DNA of 64,000 nucleotides from Struthidea cinerea (Eukaryota > Chordata > Aves > Passeriformes > Corcoracidae): assembly GCA_013397865.1 (NCBI GenBank), contig VZTI01003644.1:1-64000 (forward strand), read 5' to 3'. The notes beneath the pieces were generated by a model. The model had not been told where the DNA came from and ran no database searches. It saw nothing but the letters and a program-made list of their open reading frames with translations. The translations under genes and the position numbers were made by a program. This document shows, one piece after another, positions 38,665-49,026 of the stretch. How positions within the stretch are numbered: the stretch's first letter is position 1; every line of letters starts with the position of its first letter.

Positions 38665-39479
38665 TAAAAAACAAACCAATTAAGAACTAATCTCTTGTTA
38701 TTTATACCTTAAACAACACTGAAAATTTTTGAATGGATTTGTTTGTATCTGAGTAGTCCAGATTTAAACATGCCCTTCCTGGAAGCTTCCTTTTCCTATG
38801 AAGTAGATATTATAGACACAGCCCAAATATGTGTTAGTCTGAGGAAATGGGGACTCCTACTAGACAGAAATCTGATGTGCTGTCTCCAGACTAAGAATAA
38901 TTTGCTTTCCTTTACATTAAAATTCTGGTATAAATGTTTATTTTACCCTTCAGTTCAGGGCAAGGAGGCGATGCTTTTGCACCCTGAGATGATCTCCTGG
39001 GGCTGGAAGTGGTCCCAATTCAGGCACCACAGATAAGAAGATGCAGCAGACTTGTGGAAGAGGCTGTGAGACCATGATGGGGAGAATGAGCAGCTGCTGC
39101 AAGGAAACGTGTCTTTAAAGGAGGACATAAATTCTGAATTTTATGACTTTTCATGCTAACACAACCTTGATTTTTTAATAAATAAATTCTCCATGTTTTT
39201 CCCCCACGTGTTCAGGAGTGTAGCACTTCCTTGGCTCTATTATTATTAAAATCAAACCCACAACCATGAGGGCTAAATATCTTGTTCATGGCGAAGTCTT
39301 ATATGCCCTTGTCCTAATTAAAAAAGAAATATGGTTTGTATGCTGCTCATAGAAGTAGATGAAAGCAAAAATTAAAATGCCTGTCCAACATAATCAGGCA
39401 CAGTCTTGGATCTGACAGCTTGTAATTGATCTTTCTAACTCCAACATCATGACTACGTCATGTTCAGAGAAAGCTGGAT

Positions 39480-39550
39480 TTGCCTCTAAAAAATCCACCC
39501 CAAAACAGGAAACCAACAACACAAAAACCAAACTCCCAAAACCCAAAAAA
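39480..39550 (+). repeat. A/C-rich low-complexity stretch
   Basis: Built mainly of CCAAAA, ACCAACAAC and CCCAAAAAA words with almost no G or T. Confidence 0.8.
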
Positions 39551-41516
39551 CTGCCTCATTTCAAATAGTCTTTCTACTACTCAAAAAAACACTGAGGGAA
39601 ACAACAGTGTATTTTGTGCAGTAAAATAAATCATTTTTTATTATAACAAGAATATTTTGCTGGAAAATGCTTTCTTTTCAATTTCATGTTTATGAAATCC
39701 AGAGATATTTTTTCTTCAGAAAAAGACATGCTGCTCTGATATTCATTTATATTTCAAGCTATTCTGTCTTGTGTACGCTTACTTGCAGACACATCTAGGT
39801 GTATTTATGATCATTCATAACTAAAGGAAATGCTAACTGTATTTTCAAAAGCTAATAAAGATAATTTTAAAATTATCAAATAACTGCAATTTTGCTCATG
39901 CTCCTGCTGAAAGTAGAGTTTTTTTATTTCTATGTCTGTGCTTAGAGAAAATGCCTGCTTCCAGCTTATACCTGTAGAGGACATTGGGGAAAGCTTTCTT
40001 TTTTTCCCGTTAACAAAGTGGCAGGACCAACATCCAAGTTACAAGGACGCAAGCAAAATAAGGACGGTTAGCCCTGGTTGCTGTCTGTGGGAGCACTCCC
40101 CAGCCTGTGTCCCTGCAGCCCCCCAAGAAGTGCCCCATAGCTCTCACCAGCCACTGCCAGCAGGAAAACATCAAAGCAATCCCTACATCGAGGGAGTGAT
40201 CTGCCCTGCTCACTGCAAAAAGATGTAAGGATTTGAATAGGGTTACATATTGCTTCCTGAGTCTCCCGCTCCAACTTCATTGTCAAACCCAGCAGGATAC
40301 ACTTCATAGTCATAGCACTGAGTAAAACCAAGCAAAGTCTGATGAAAGTAAGTCGTAACCTGGAAAGGCTGATTTTTTGGTACATGACAAGGTCCTTGCA
40401 ATATTTCTTGATGTTGTTAGGACCATCTTTCTTCTGTTTTTCCTTCTCCTGTCCTCACCACTTGATTTTAGTAGGTTTCTAATTAGTGTGTGCAATCAGT
40501 TCTTTGCCTTCTTAGACACTTTGAAAAGTCTAGCATACTGCCAGTCCTGTCTCTATCTTCTGCATTTTGACTGATACAGCAGGATAAATGAATGGGTGAT
40601 TTTCTGTGGTTGTCAAATTGACCTGGTCTGGTGTATGCTAATATTGGCTCAGCCTACATACAGGTTGTAATTTCTTCTATTACAGAGTTCCTTGTTGGTA
40701 GTCGTGTGCTTTGGTTATTTTGGAAGTCACATTATGGTTCAAATCTGTACCTATATATGTTCTTAAGTGTCATAACATGAAATTTATTTGAATCAAATAT
40801 AAGGTCCAGTAGACAGCTAAGAGTGCAACACGATTTTTCCCATTTTAATATTTCAGTATTCATCAGTATCTTGTGATTCAAGTTCTTTCTGAGACAGGGA
40901 CTGCACCTCCACCTGCAGGTAACTGACTATCAGTGTATCTGCTCTGTCAGGGATGAATGTGTTGGGAAGACATTTTTCCTAAAGTTCTTCTCATGTGCTT
41001 TAATTTTACAGCTTTGGTGGTGTTTTGAAACTTCAAAATAAATTTCAGTCTTTCAATTTAAAATGGAGTATTGAAAGGTTTTCATCCCTTTCCATCTAAA
41101 AATAAGGGAAACTGATGAGAATCTCACCTTGGGGAGGTGGTATCCAAGGTGTTCTTGATCCCATGGAGAGAATGCAAAAAGTAATGGGGACTTGTTTTTG
41201 TTTTGAGCATTTAGTTAATGAAATTATGTAGAAGAGGACAAGCCAAAAGAATGTAGCTGTGGAGCTGTACTTTATGTAATAAATCTGGTGAACTCTAAGC
41301 TTACTGTACAACTAGGGCAATTACAAGACATGAGAAAATAATATATTAAAAGTAAATAATTGGTGAGGCCTATTTTATTGGGAGAGCTTTCAGAGTCACT
41401 GGGAATTAACCAAATATCTCAACATTGCTGTGGAATTAGAGGATCCTGTACCAGAAGGGCTATTTGGAAAGGATAAGGAAAGGCTGACCTTGCAACTACT
41501 GCTAACAGAACAAAGA

Positions 41517-41559
<43 letters not shown>

Positions 41560-41560
41560 A
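41517..41560 (+). repeat. (TAAA)11 microsatellite
   Basis: Eleven perfect TAAA units. An uninterrupted tetranucleotide array of this length is expected to be length-polymorphic. Confidence 0.95.
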
Positions 41561-42449
41561 TGGTGGGTGTGGGGGCCAGTTACCTGAATATGCTACCTCA
41601 GCATTCCTGAATAAGGAAAATTTTTTAAAAGGAATAAAAAAATATTTTTCTGTCTGAAATGGGAAATGTTTGAGAGCTACTGAAGACTAATGAGACCAGT
41701 TCTGAAATAAAATGTCAAAATGCAACATTATTTTTGAGATTTATTTTTCCCCCTCATGTTTTCCTAGAAATGTAATTTTGGTGAGTGCAATATTGCTCAG
41801 GTCTTCCTTCTTTCATGCCTTCATAACTTCTCTCTTTGCAAGCTTGACACTCCCAGCAGGCCTGCAGACAGCTGTATGTTAAACTGCAAGCAGCATCGGT
41901 GGAAACTGGCAATTGGCTCTCTGTATTTATTTGCAAATACTATATTGAGTGTTCAGTCTGGATCTCATTAACCTAAAATGATTCCTTGGGGTAGCATGGG
42001 GGCTGTCAGGTGTCAGAACTATTGCATGGATAAAAGATGCAGAAGAGGTCTGAGATCAGGAAGACCTCACACAAGGACAGAAAAATCTGGTGCTGGCCCT
42101 GTGACTGGGAGAACAAAATTATTAATTACACATACGTGTTTAAAATGTCTGAGATGTCTGACTGTTTTGGCAGTCATGCCCCATCCCCACCCTGTGTACC
42201 TAATTCTAGGTGGTGTGGCACTGTGCTGCAGGGTCTTGGAGAAGAGTGCCTTTCTTCCCTGATGTGTTTTGAAAGATGTGTGGTAAAGCACTTTTAAACC
42301 CATTACAGAAAATTGTAAGTGATGGCTGAAACCAAGTTTCAACACATCAAATGCCCAGAAAGAAAGTGATTACTATTTTAGTGTTTATAGGGGTTGCAGC
42401 AATGGTTTTATTTCTAAAAGGAAAGACCGTGAACATTGGCCCATCTGTC

Positions 42450-42729
42450 TGCTTTCTTAGTCACTGGTTTGTCTGTTTATTAGCAAGACACAGTTCTGCA
42501 GTTGCGGGAGAACAGGACCCTCGTACAACCAATCAATGTGATTACGCAAGAGTCCATTTACTGTTTACATTACTCCATTTTTATGCATTTCTGCAGCTGT
42601 AGTTCACGCAATCACGCACAACCCGATTGGACCTCTCGCATTGTTCACGCGCCCTGCATGCACCTTTCAGGACACCTGATTGGTTTCAGTCCAGGATGGT
42701 AGAGTCCCTTTTCATCTGGGTTTTTTTCA
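42450..42729 (-). mobile_element. candidate compact LTR, minus orientation
   Basis: Read on the minus strand the block has a retroviral promoter order: CCAAT (complement of ATTGG near 42680), a second CCAAT near 42626, a TATA-like GCATAAAAATG (about 42571-42581), then CTAATAAAC at about 42475-42483. CpGs are frequent against CpG-poor flanks. A possible 5-bp duplication CTGTC (42445-42449 and 42730-42734) would bound a 280-bp TG...CA element. With so many TG and CA positions to test, a chance 5-bp match is quite likely, so the ends are uncertain. No retroviral coding sequence flanks it. Alternatively it could be a small CpG-containing promoter. Confidence 0.45.
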
Positions 42730-42993
42730 CTGTCTTGTTATTTTTTCTTCTGACATCTTTGCTCCTAATTTAGAACTGCTTGCATTCTTTAGGCCCTGAT
42801 AAAGGTGCTGAAGATAACTTGGCTGCGGCACCCTGACAGGGTTCTCATGCCTTACAACATGCAGTTGTATCAGGATTAGGTTGGAGGAGGAAGGAGTCAG
42901 TTGGATGGATTTTTTATTTAGTTAGTTTTGGGGGGTGGGGTTTATTCATCTTTTTTCCTTGGGTTTCCAGAGGGCTGTATTTTGTGTTTTTTT

Positions 42994-43027
42994 GCTGTTG
43001 TTGATTTGTTGTTGTCGTTGTTGTTGG
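42994..43027 (+). repeat. (TTG)n imperfect microsatellite
   Basis: GTTGTT units with two interruptions. Confidence 0.85.
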
Positions 43028-43149
43028 CCTGATAATGATAAAGAATTTTAAATGACCCTAAACTGATTTTGGGTGCATTAATCCAGATGATCCAAGAAGG
43101 CATTAAGAGGTGATGGTTTCAGATGTTCATTTTTGGTCTCTAAGTTTGT

Positions 43150-43154
43150 ATACT
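43150..43154 (+). repeat. target-site duplication, left copy
   Basis: ATACT directly precedes the LTR and is repeated at 44337-44341. Confidence 0.85.
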
Positions 43155-44336
43155 TGTAGTGGGTTGACCCTGAATTGACAGGCAACCTTTTAGACCAATG
43201 ACGCTTCTCTAAATTTACATATTAAAACCGTGCGGAAAGGCGGGAATTTCCTTTTCGTTCCCGCTCGCCGACCGGGAGGTGGGGGGGGGGCCTCGGAGCC
43301 TGTGGGCTCTGCCGGGCCGGGACCCTGCCCTTTCCCCCCCTAACGCCGCGGCACAGACCCTGAGTCGCTGGAGGGGGACTGTCCCAGAGCCGCAGGCAGC
43401 CAAAGCCAGCCATGGACTGCCACACAGCTAAACCCATCCGGTGTGGCTTCTTGGGACCGGCGGGTCCCTCTCCTCTCCACACGGAGCTGGCAGAGCCAGC
43501 GGGAGCTGGCGCAGCCTCCTGTCTGCAGCCAGCACACTTCGCGCTGAACTGAAGAAGACACCCTGCAGCCAGCAGCACAAAAGGGAGCGAGGCTTTCCCC
43601 GCCATAAAGCCTGAACAAGAACACTCTTCAACACGGCGGCTTCAGAGTCAGAGAGAAAGAGAAAGTGAGTCATGTGAGACAGAGCTGAAATGGCGACAGG
43701 AGGAAAGGGGCGGTGCCAGGTTTATCGCGCGTAGCTTAAAAACTTCTTGCATGCTGTGGTAAAAGACTGTAATACCACAAACTGTTTGTCTCTTTAATCC
43801 ATTTNAGCCTTTGTGTTCAGGCCAAAACAACTCATCCTTAAAAAGAGTAATAACCCCATGTGATGGCTTATGTTTAGCAGTGTGATAGAACTGTTAAATT
43901 TTCATAAAAAAAGATGTTTTACACTACAGCAGGTTGTTTCTTTCCAAGTGGGTCTGCTGTTGGTGGCAGTTTGAAAACCACGTGAAGCAGAAAAAACCCT
44001 TTTTTCCTTAAGCATAAGAAAGAGACTTTTCAAGAACTGCAATACTGACTAAAACCCCATGTCCTGTTATCCTTTGTGCAAGTTAAGTAAAAAGAGAAAA
44101 GTGCTAGAAGAGGAGAGAGGTTTGCTTTAATTTCTTGTTATTTCTTTCTACTTTTAGTTTTATTAGTAATAAAACTCTTTCTTTGTACTGCAGCTGTTTA
44201 AGTTTTGTGCCTGCTTTGCTTTCTCTTAATTCTTATCTCAGAAAAAATACAGAAATAAGTAAGTAATCAATATTTTGAAACAAAACCACTACACTTAATT
44301 GGAGTTTCCACCCAGTTTCCAACTAAACCCGCTACA
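43155..44336 (+). mobile_element. solo endogenous retrovirus LTR, plus orientation
   Basis: A 1182-bp element with 9-bp terminal inverted repeats (TGTAGTGGG at 43155-43163, CCCGCTACA at 44328-44336, one internal mismatch) between exact 5-bp duplications ATACT. It opens TGTAGTGGGTTGACC, an LTR start I associate with songbird endogenous retroviruses. A TATA-like CATATTAAAA (43219-43228) precedes a very GC- and CpG-rich segment (about 43235-43740) that includes a run of ten Gs near 43280. AATAAA lies at 44168-44173. The frames in the GC-rich segment (for example 43215-43605, minus) lack viral domains and are by-products of base composition. No internal viral genes remain. The 5-bp duplication fits an ERVL/class III or similar element; the class is inferred. 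A single N is at 43805. Confidence 0.88.
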
Positions 44337-44341
44337 ATACT
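44337..44341 (+). repeat. target-site duplication, right copy
   Basis: ATACT directly after the LTR, identical to 43150-43154. Confidence 0.85.
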
Positions 44342-44786
44342 GAATTAATTCATGGTGTTTGGGATAAGGACAGTATGTACATGTATGTGTGTACATGGGA
44401 AACTGATTCTCAGCATCACAGGAAGCAACCTTTTCCACAACAGAAAGTGATGAATAATTCAGCAGTGGAAAACTATAGAATAATTTCTGTAACATCATCG
44501 TACAAGCAGACTATCGCAGTTCCCCAGTGCAGCATCACAAGTTGCAAAGATGTGTCCACAGAAATGTACACAAGAAAAAGGGCTAATAGTTTGGTGTTTT
44601 CTTAACGTGCTGATTTTTCAAGGCTTGGTTATTGACCAGTGTGATTTATTATCCTAAATTTTACCCTTTCCCAGTCTCAGCAGATGTTTTTCTTAATGGA
44701 GATAGATAAAATTGGGAGAACTGTGTTCTGTCACATTTGAGTGGACTTTGGAAAGAAAAGGAAAAAGAAAGAGGTTCCTCAAGGTG

Positions 44787-44791
44787 TCTGA
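44787..44791 (+). repeat. target-site duplication, left copy
   Basis: TCTGA precedes the second plus-strand LTR and recurs at 45439-45443. Confidence 0.8.
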
Positions 44792-45438
44792 TGTTATGAT
44801 TAAGTTTGGGGAGGTTGGCTTTCGCATTTAAATAAAAGCTGTTAATTGCTTGTTAAGTGTGTTTGTTGTCAGTAAACCGTTATGAATTGAAATATCCAGT
44901 TGATTTGTTGCCATCAGATTTAACTGTTGTAATCTATCAAGGTTAAGTTATTGGTTAATCCGTTTATCATGTTTATTGTTAATAAATTTAATGCTGGGAT
45001 TGTAATACAAAATGGAGAACTGGGGAATCTTCCAGAATATCTATGATGTAATTATAAGGGGAAGGGTTTTGAACCTTATTTACACAAAGGGAGAAATAAA
45101 AGACTGATCTTGGATGTTCACTGGACCAGTAAGAGGAGCCTAGACAACAGCCAGATGACAACAAGCCAGTAAGAAGAACCTAGACATCAGCGAGCCAATT
45201 GCAACACTCCGGTTGGGTGGGAAAAGGAGTGGCTGGGAGGCGGGGACTGGGTGTATAAAATGTATCGCCCGAGGTTGGGAGGAGAGCCTGTGATTTGATC
45301 TGTTCCAGGTCAGGGTGCCAGTGCTGCACCCTTTGTCTTGTGTAAGGCAGATTGGCGCAAGAGGTCTCTTATTGTCAATTTAATTTGTTCTTGTCAATAA
45401 ATTGGTTTAAAAGCTCAATTGTGAGCCCATTTTTAACA
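44792..45438 (+). mobile_element. solo LTR with complete promoter, plus orientation
   Basis: A 647-bp element with TGTTA...TAACA ends and 5-bp flanking duplications TCTGA. Internal order is canonical: CCAAT at 45195-45199, TATAAAA at 45254-45260, AATAAA at 45396-45401, then about 37 bases to the end. The predicted transcript start to polyadenylation signal (R) is therefore only about 110 bases, much shorter than in the 43.2-kb LTR. Two 40-bp tandem units (45126-45165 and 45166-45205) share their first 25 bases and sit just upstream of the CCAAT box, where retroviral enhancer repeats usually lie. No internal viral sequence flanks it. Confidence 0.85.
45126..45205 (+). repeat. tandem 40-bp repeat in U3
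   Basis: Both units start CCAGTAAGA and share CCTAGACA; they differ at a few sites and diverge after about 25 bases. Their position upstream of CCAAT/TATA fits a duplicated enhancer, which is an inference from placement. Confidence 0.75.
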
Positions 45439-45443
45439 TCTGA
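45439..45443 (+). repeat. target-site duplication, right copy
   Basis: TCTGA, identical to 44787-44791. Confidence 0.8.
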
Positions 45444-46823
45444 TTAACTCATAGAACAATACAAGTGTGAATACCACTTTTTAGAGTCCTTATGTAACTG
45501 CTAAACTGTAAACAGCTCCTTTTTTTTTTTTTTAATTTTCCAAATTGTCTTTTTTTTTTAAAAAACTATACAGATATAAGGATTACAGAGGGAGGAAGGT
45601 TATATACATTGCAGAGAGATGTTGAAAAACACTTTTCCATAAAGACGTTTTGGCAGCAAGTTTTTTGATGAAGTGACATATTTTCTGGCAGAGGCAGGAG
45701 GGTTTAACTGATCAAAACATGTTATTAATACTTTCTAAAAATATAGAACCTTATTAAAGTAAGAGCCATCATTCTGCATAAATCTCAGGAAATTTGAGTC
45801 TGCCATAGACTAACATCTTTTATATATCCCAAGGAATCCATCCTTTTTCATCCCAACCTTTCTACTGCAGAAAAACTGTGAGGATGCCAGGATGATCTAA
45901 CTCTTAATGCTTCAAATCAACTTACGGAAAGTGTGGTTTGGTGTTTTTTTTTTTTTTAATTTCTCTGCTATATGACCAATTCCATCTTTATCCACCTGAC
46001 TGGGTTAGGAGCAAAATGGGAGGGATAGCAATAGAGCTAATAAGGCAACCGTGCTTTCAAAAGAAGGAAAAACTAGAGTCTTTTATATCTCAGTGGTACC
46101 AACCCACCAATTAAGTTTTAGTAATCATTTCCTGTATTCGTTTTCCTACTTCCAACACATTTCCTGTATGTACTGTGCAGCTGTGACAATAAGGTAAACA
46201 AACTTTTGGATGGTTTCTGAGGCTTAGCTGCAGGTTTATCTGCCATTACATCATCTGTATGGCTCACTGCACTTCTGTCAGCCTGGTCTGCACTAAAGAT
46301 GTGTGACTGATGCAGTTGAGCACACAGGTAGGCAACAGATCAGGAGTGGTAACAGAGCAACAGCGATGTTCCCTCTTGCTCTGGAGCTGGGCAGAACTGC
46401 GCTCACACTTCAGAGAGGGCATGTGCACAGATTTGTGCAGTGGGAGCATTAGCAGTAGCTTCTTTCTAGAGCTTTTTAACAGCTGGAGGCAGAATTAGCC
46501 ATGAACGAAATGATCCAGTTAGCCATGAAGAAAGAATTACTTGATTTCCTTTTCTTCCTGCTCTCTTTTCATGTCCTGTCTTCCCCTGACCCCTATTTTA
46601 ATATGGATTCCTATGTGCCTGAATTTCTGTTCTCCCTCTGCCTTTGAACTATACCACCAAGCTGCTGCTTTCATACTCCCTGAGCTCCTGCAGCAGGGAG
46701 CATTGATTGTTCAGTGCAGGAGATAGCTTTACCTTTCTTTTTTGTACTTGGGATATAGGATGGAGAAAAGATGTTAAGAGCAAGGACAGTAGGGAGATCA
46801 ATTCTTTCATTTGCTGCAAGCAT
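45444..46823. other. unique sequence between LTR and CR1
   Basis: Three T runs (near 45520, 45550 and 45945) and no other repeat I can name. Short open frames near 46300-46900 have no recognisable domain. Confidence 0.5.
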
Positions 46824-47108
46824 GTTGGTCTCTTCTCCCAAGTAACAAGTAGTAGAACAAGAGAAAACAACCTCAAGTTATGCCAGGGGAAGCTTAGTTT
46901 GGATATTAGGAAGAATTTCTTCAATTAAAGGGTTGTCAAGTACTGGAACAGGCTACTCAGGAAAATGATTGAGGCACCATCCCCAAAGGTATTTAAAAGC
47001 CGTGTATATATGGCACCTATGGACATGGTTTAGTGGTGGGTTGATGGTTGGAATTGATGGTCTTAAGGATCTTTTTCAACCTAAATGGCTTTATGATTCT
47101 GTGATTCT
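46824..47108 (+). mobile_element. CR1 LINE 3' fragment
   Basis: The block begins TGTTGGTCTCTTCTCCCAAG and continues through typical CR1 3'-end words (GGATATTAGGAAGAATTTC, GGACATGGTTTAGTGGTG, a TGGTCTTAAGGATC variant) to GATTCTGTGATTCTAAA. About 285 bp, 5'-truncated and downstream of the reverse transcriptase region. It belongs to the same broad type as the copy at 51.2 kb. Confidence 0.9.
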
Positions 47109-47182
47109 AAAGCTGTGTATTCAGTATCACTGCAGATATGGCTTAAAAACAGGACATGGTATGCTACAGCTCTCAAAGGCAT

Positions 47183-47222
47183 GTGAAGTTTTTTAACATT
47201 TAACACAGTGAAGTTTTTTAAA
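47183..47222 (+). repeat. 14-bp direct repeat
   Basis: GTGAAGTTTTTTAA occurs at 47183-47196 and 47209-47222. Confidence 0.85.
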
Positions 47223-47722
47223 AATACATCTGTAAATACTTGCTAAAACCTTTGAAGATTGAAGTCTGAGATATACAGCTTTTACCCAAACTGGAGAATT
47301 ACCTTCCACAAGATGAGGAAACATGGAGATTTCTACTGTGGAGTCAAACACTTGTTATGTTACATCCCTGTTGACAAAACTTGGACTATTTTTCCTTTGC
47401 AATTCAGTTTACAATCTTATATTTGGGAGTTTGATGAAATGTCTAAATGGCTGCATTTGGCTAAGCCGTAAGTGACTGAAAATGAAGCCTTGAAAAGGAA
47501 ACTATTGAGTAAGCCTGGCTTGGGTAGTAACACATTACTGACTATGCTTTCTGCAAGTCTTGCACTCTGTCCTGCCATTGCAGTCAAGGAATATGTAGTT
47601 ATTTGCTTTGAAACAAGCACAAGAGGATCTAGTTCAAATAGCCTTTTGTAAGCTTTAACAAAAATAATGCTTTATTTTTATAACTGTTGATCAGTATGTA
47701 TTTATAGACATCTCTATCCAGC

Positions 47723-49021
47723 TGTCCCATTCCACTGTAAAAGGGGGAGCCGGGAAAGGATTCTTTTGATAGATTTTTCTGACGAAAAATCAAGCACTAA
47801 CATGGCAATATTATATCTGAAAACCGTTTATTGAAATAAAAAACAAACAAACAACAGATAAGAAACCTAAGTGCTCTTCTTTCAAAAAGGGGCGGGGGGG
47901 AGGGAACAGGAAAAAGGAGCAGACAGAGAGAGAGAGAAGAAAGAGAAGGGGAAAGAAACAGAAGGCAGGGGACAGCGTTACCACAGAACCCCGGCTATTT
48001 GTCAGCATTGGTTTGGCAGATGGATCGTGCGTGTTGCGAACCGCGGTGCGTTTGCGTAGCTGCAGCGGCAGGCTGGGCGCNNNNNNNNNNNNNNNNNNNN
48101 NNNNNNNNNNNNNNNNNNNNNNNNNNNNNNNNNNNNNNNNNNNNNNNNNNNNNNNNNNNNNNNNNNNNNNNNNNNNNNNNNNNNNNNNNNNNNNNNNNNN
48201 NNNNNNNNNNNNNNNNNNNNNNNNNNNNNNNNNNNNNNNNNNNNNNNNNNNNNNNNNNNNNNNNNNNNNNNNNNNNNNNNNNNNNNNNNNNNNNNNNNNN
48301 NNNNNNNNNNNNNNNNNNNNNNNNNNNNNNNNNNNNNNNNNNNNNNNNNNNNNNNNNNNNNNNNNNNNNNNNNNNNNNNNNNNNNNNNNNNNNNNNNNNN
48401 NNNNNNNNNNNNNNNNNNNNNNNNNNNNNNNNNNNNNNNNNNNNNNNNNNNNNNNNNNNNNNNNNNNNNNNNNNNNNNNNNNNNNNNNNNNNNNNNNNNN
48501 NNNNNNNNNNNNNNNNNNNNNNNNNNNNNNNNNNNNNNNNNNNNNNNNNNNNNNNNNNNNNNNNNNNNNGATGCTCACGGCGACAAGCTGGTTCCCGGAA
48601 CTGGCACAGCAGGGCGAAGCAGGCACGGGCAGGGAAATAGGACCGCAGGGAAGAGGGCGCGAAGGCGGGAGCAGAAGGGGCCAAGGTGACCCTCCGAGCT
48701 ACCCAAAGCAAAAAGACAAGACAGACCTCGTGGTGTTGGCGGCTAGCTGCTTTTATGTGCCCCCAAACTCCTCCCCTAATTTGGCTTCGCGGGCCCGGTT
48801 TTGGCGGGCATTTTTCGCGGGCATCCGGGTACTTGCTTTCACCAAGTACAACAAGCGTATGGGGGGAGCGGCGATCTGCTCGCAGTCTGACATGGAAGCC
48901 TTCTCTGCCCCGATTGGCTGCCAGGGGAAGCTTCTCTGGGCACAGGGCAACACAATTTTTTATAAGAATTTTCTTCACCTCATTTGTGACATATGTTGAG
49001 GCACACATATTGTCCCTCTCA
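47723..49021 (-). mobile_element. probable LTR, minus orientation, interrupted by assembly gap
   Basis: On the minus strand the order is CCAAT (complement of ATTGG at 48913-48917), TATA-like CATAAAAG (48750-48757), a GC- and CpG-rich body, then AATAAA (complement of TTTATT at 47827-47832). A possible 5-bp duplication CCAGC (47718-47722 and 49022-49026) would bound a TG...CA element of about 1.3 kb including 489 Ns. The ends are less certain than for the 43.2- and 44.8-kb LTRs because a 5-bp match could occur by chance. Purine-rich sequence (47889-47965) lies just upstream of the polyadenylation signal. The long frames through the N block are artefacts. No viral genes are seen, but the gap hides part of the element. 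Confidence 0.65.
48081..48569. other. assembly gap (489 N)
   Basis: A run of N residues inside the GC-rich body of the LTR. Its true length and content are unknown. GC-rich repeat DNA commonly drops out of assemblies. Confidence 1.
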
Positions 49022-49026
49022 CCAGC

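Larger units (their letters stand above)
33306..42449. other. unique AT-rich sequence, no gene seen
   Basis: I see no exon I can defend. Small features: AAAT units at 34705-34724, a 6-bp palindrome TTCGGT/ACCGAA at 34873-34888, a 14-bp direct repeat TTGTTTATCCACAT at 35825-35838 and 35845-35858, an A run at 38649-38664, an A/C-rich stretch at 39480-39550, and a TAAA microsatellite at 41517-41560. Confidence 0.45.

Noticed and set aside
43215..43673. Overlapping minus-strand frames in GC-rich DNA
   Set aside because: They lie in the CpG-rich body of a plus-oriented LTR; R, P, G and A-rich composition follows from base content, and no viral or cellular domain is visible.
47811..49008. Several long open frames (213-337 codons) across 47.8-49.0 kb on both strands
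   Set aside because: Most of their length is the N gap; the real flanking residues are LTR sequence with no protein-like content.
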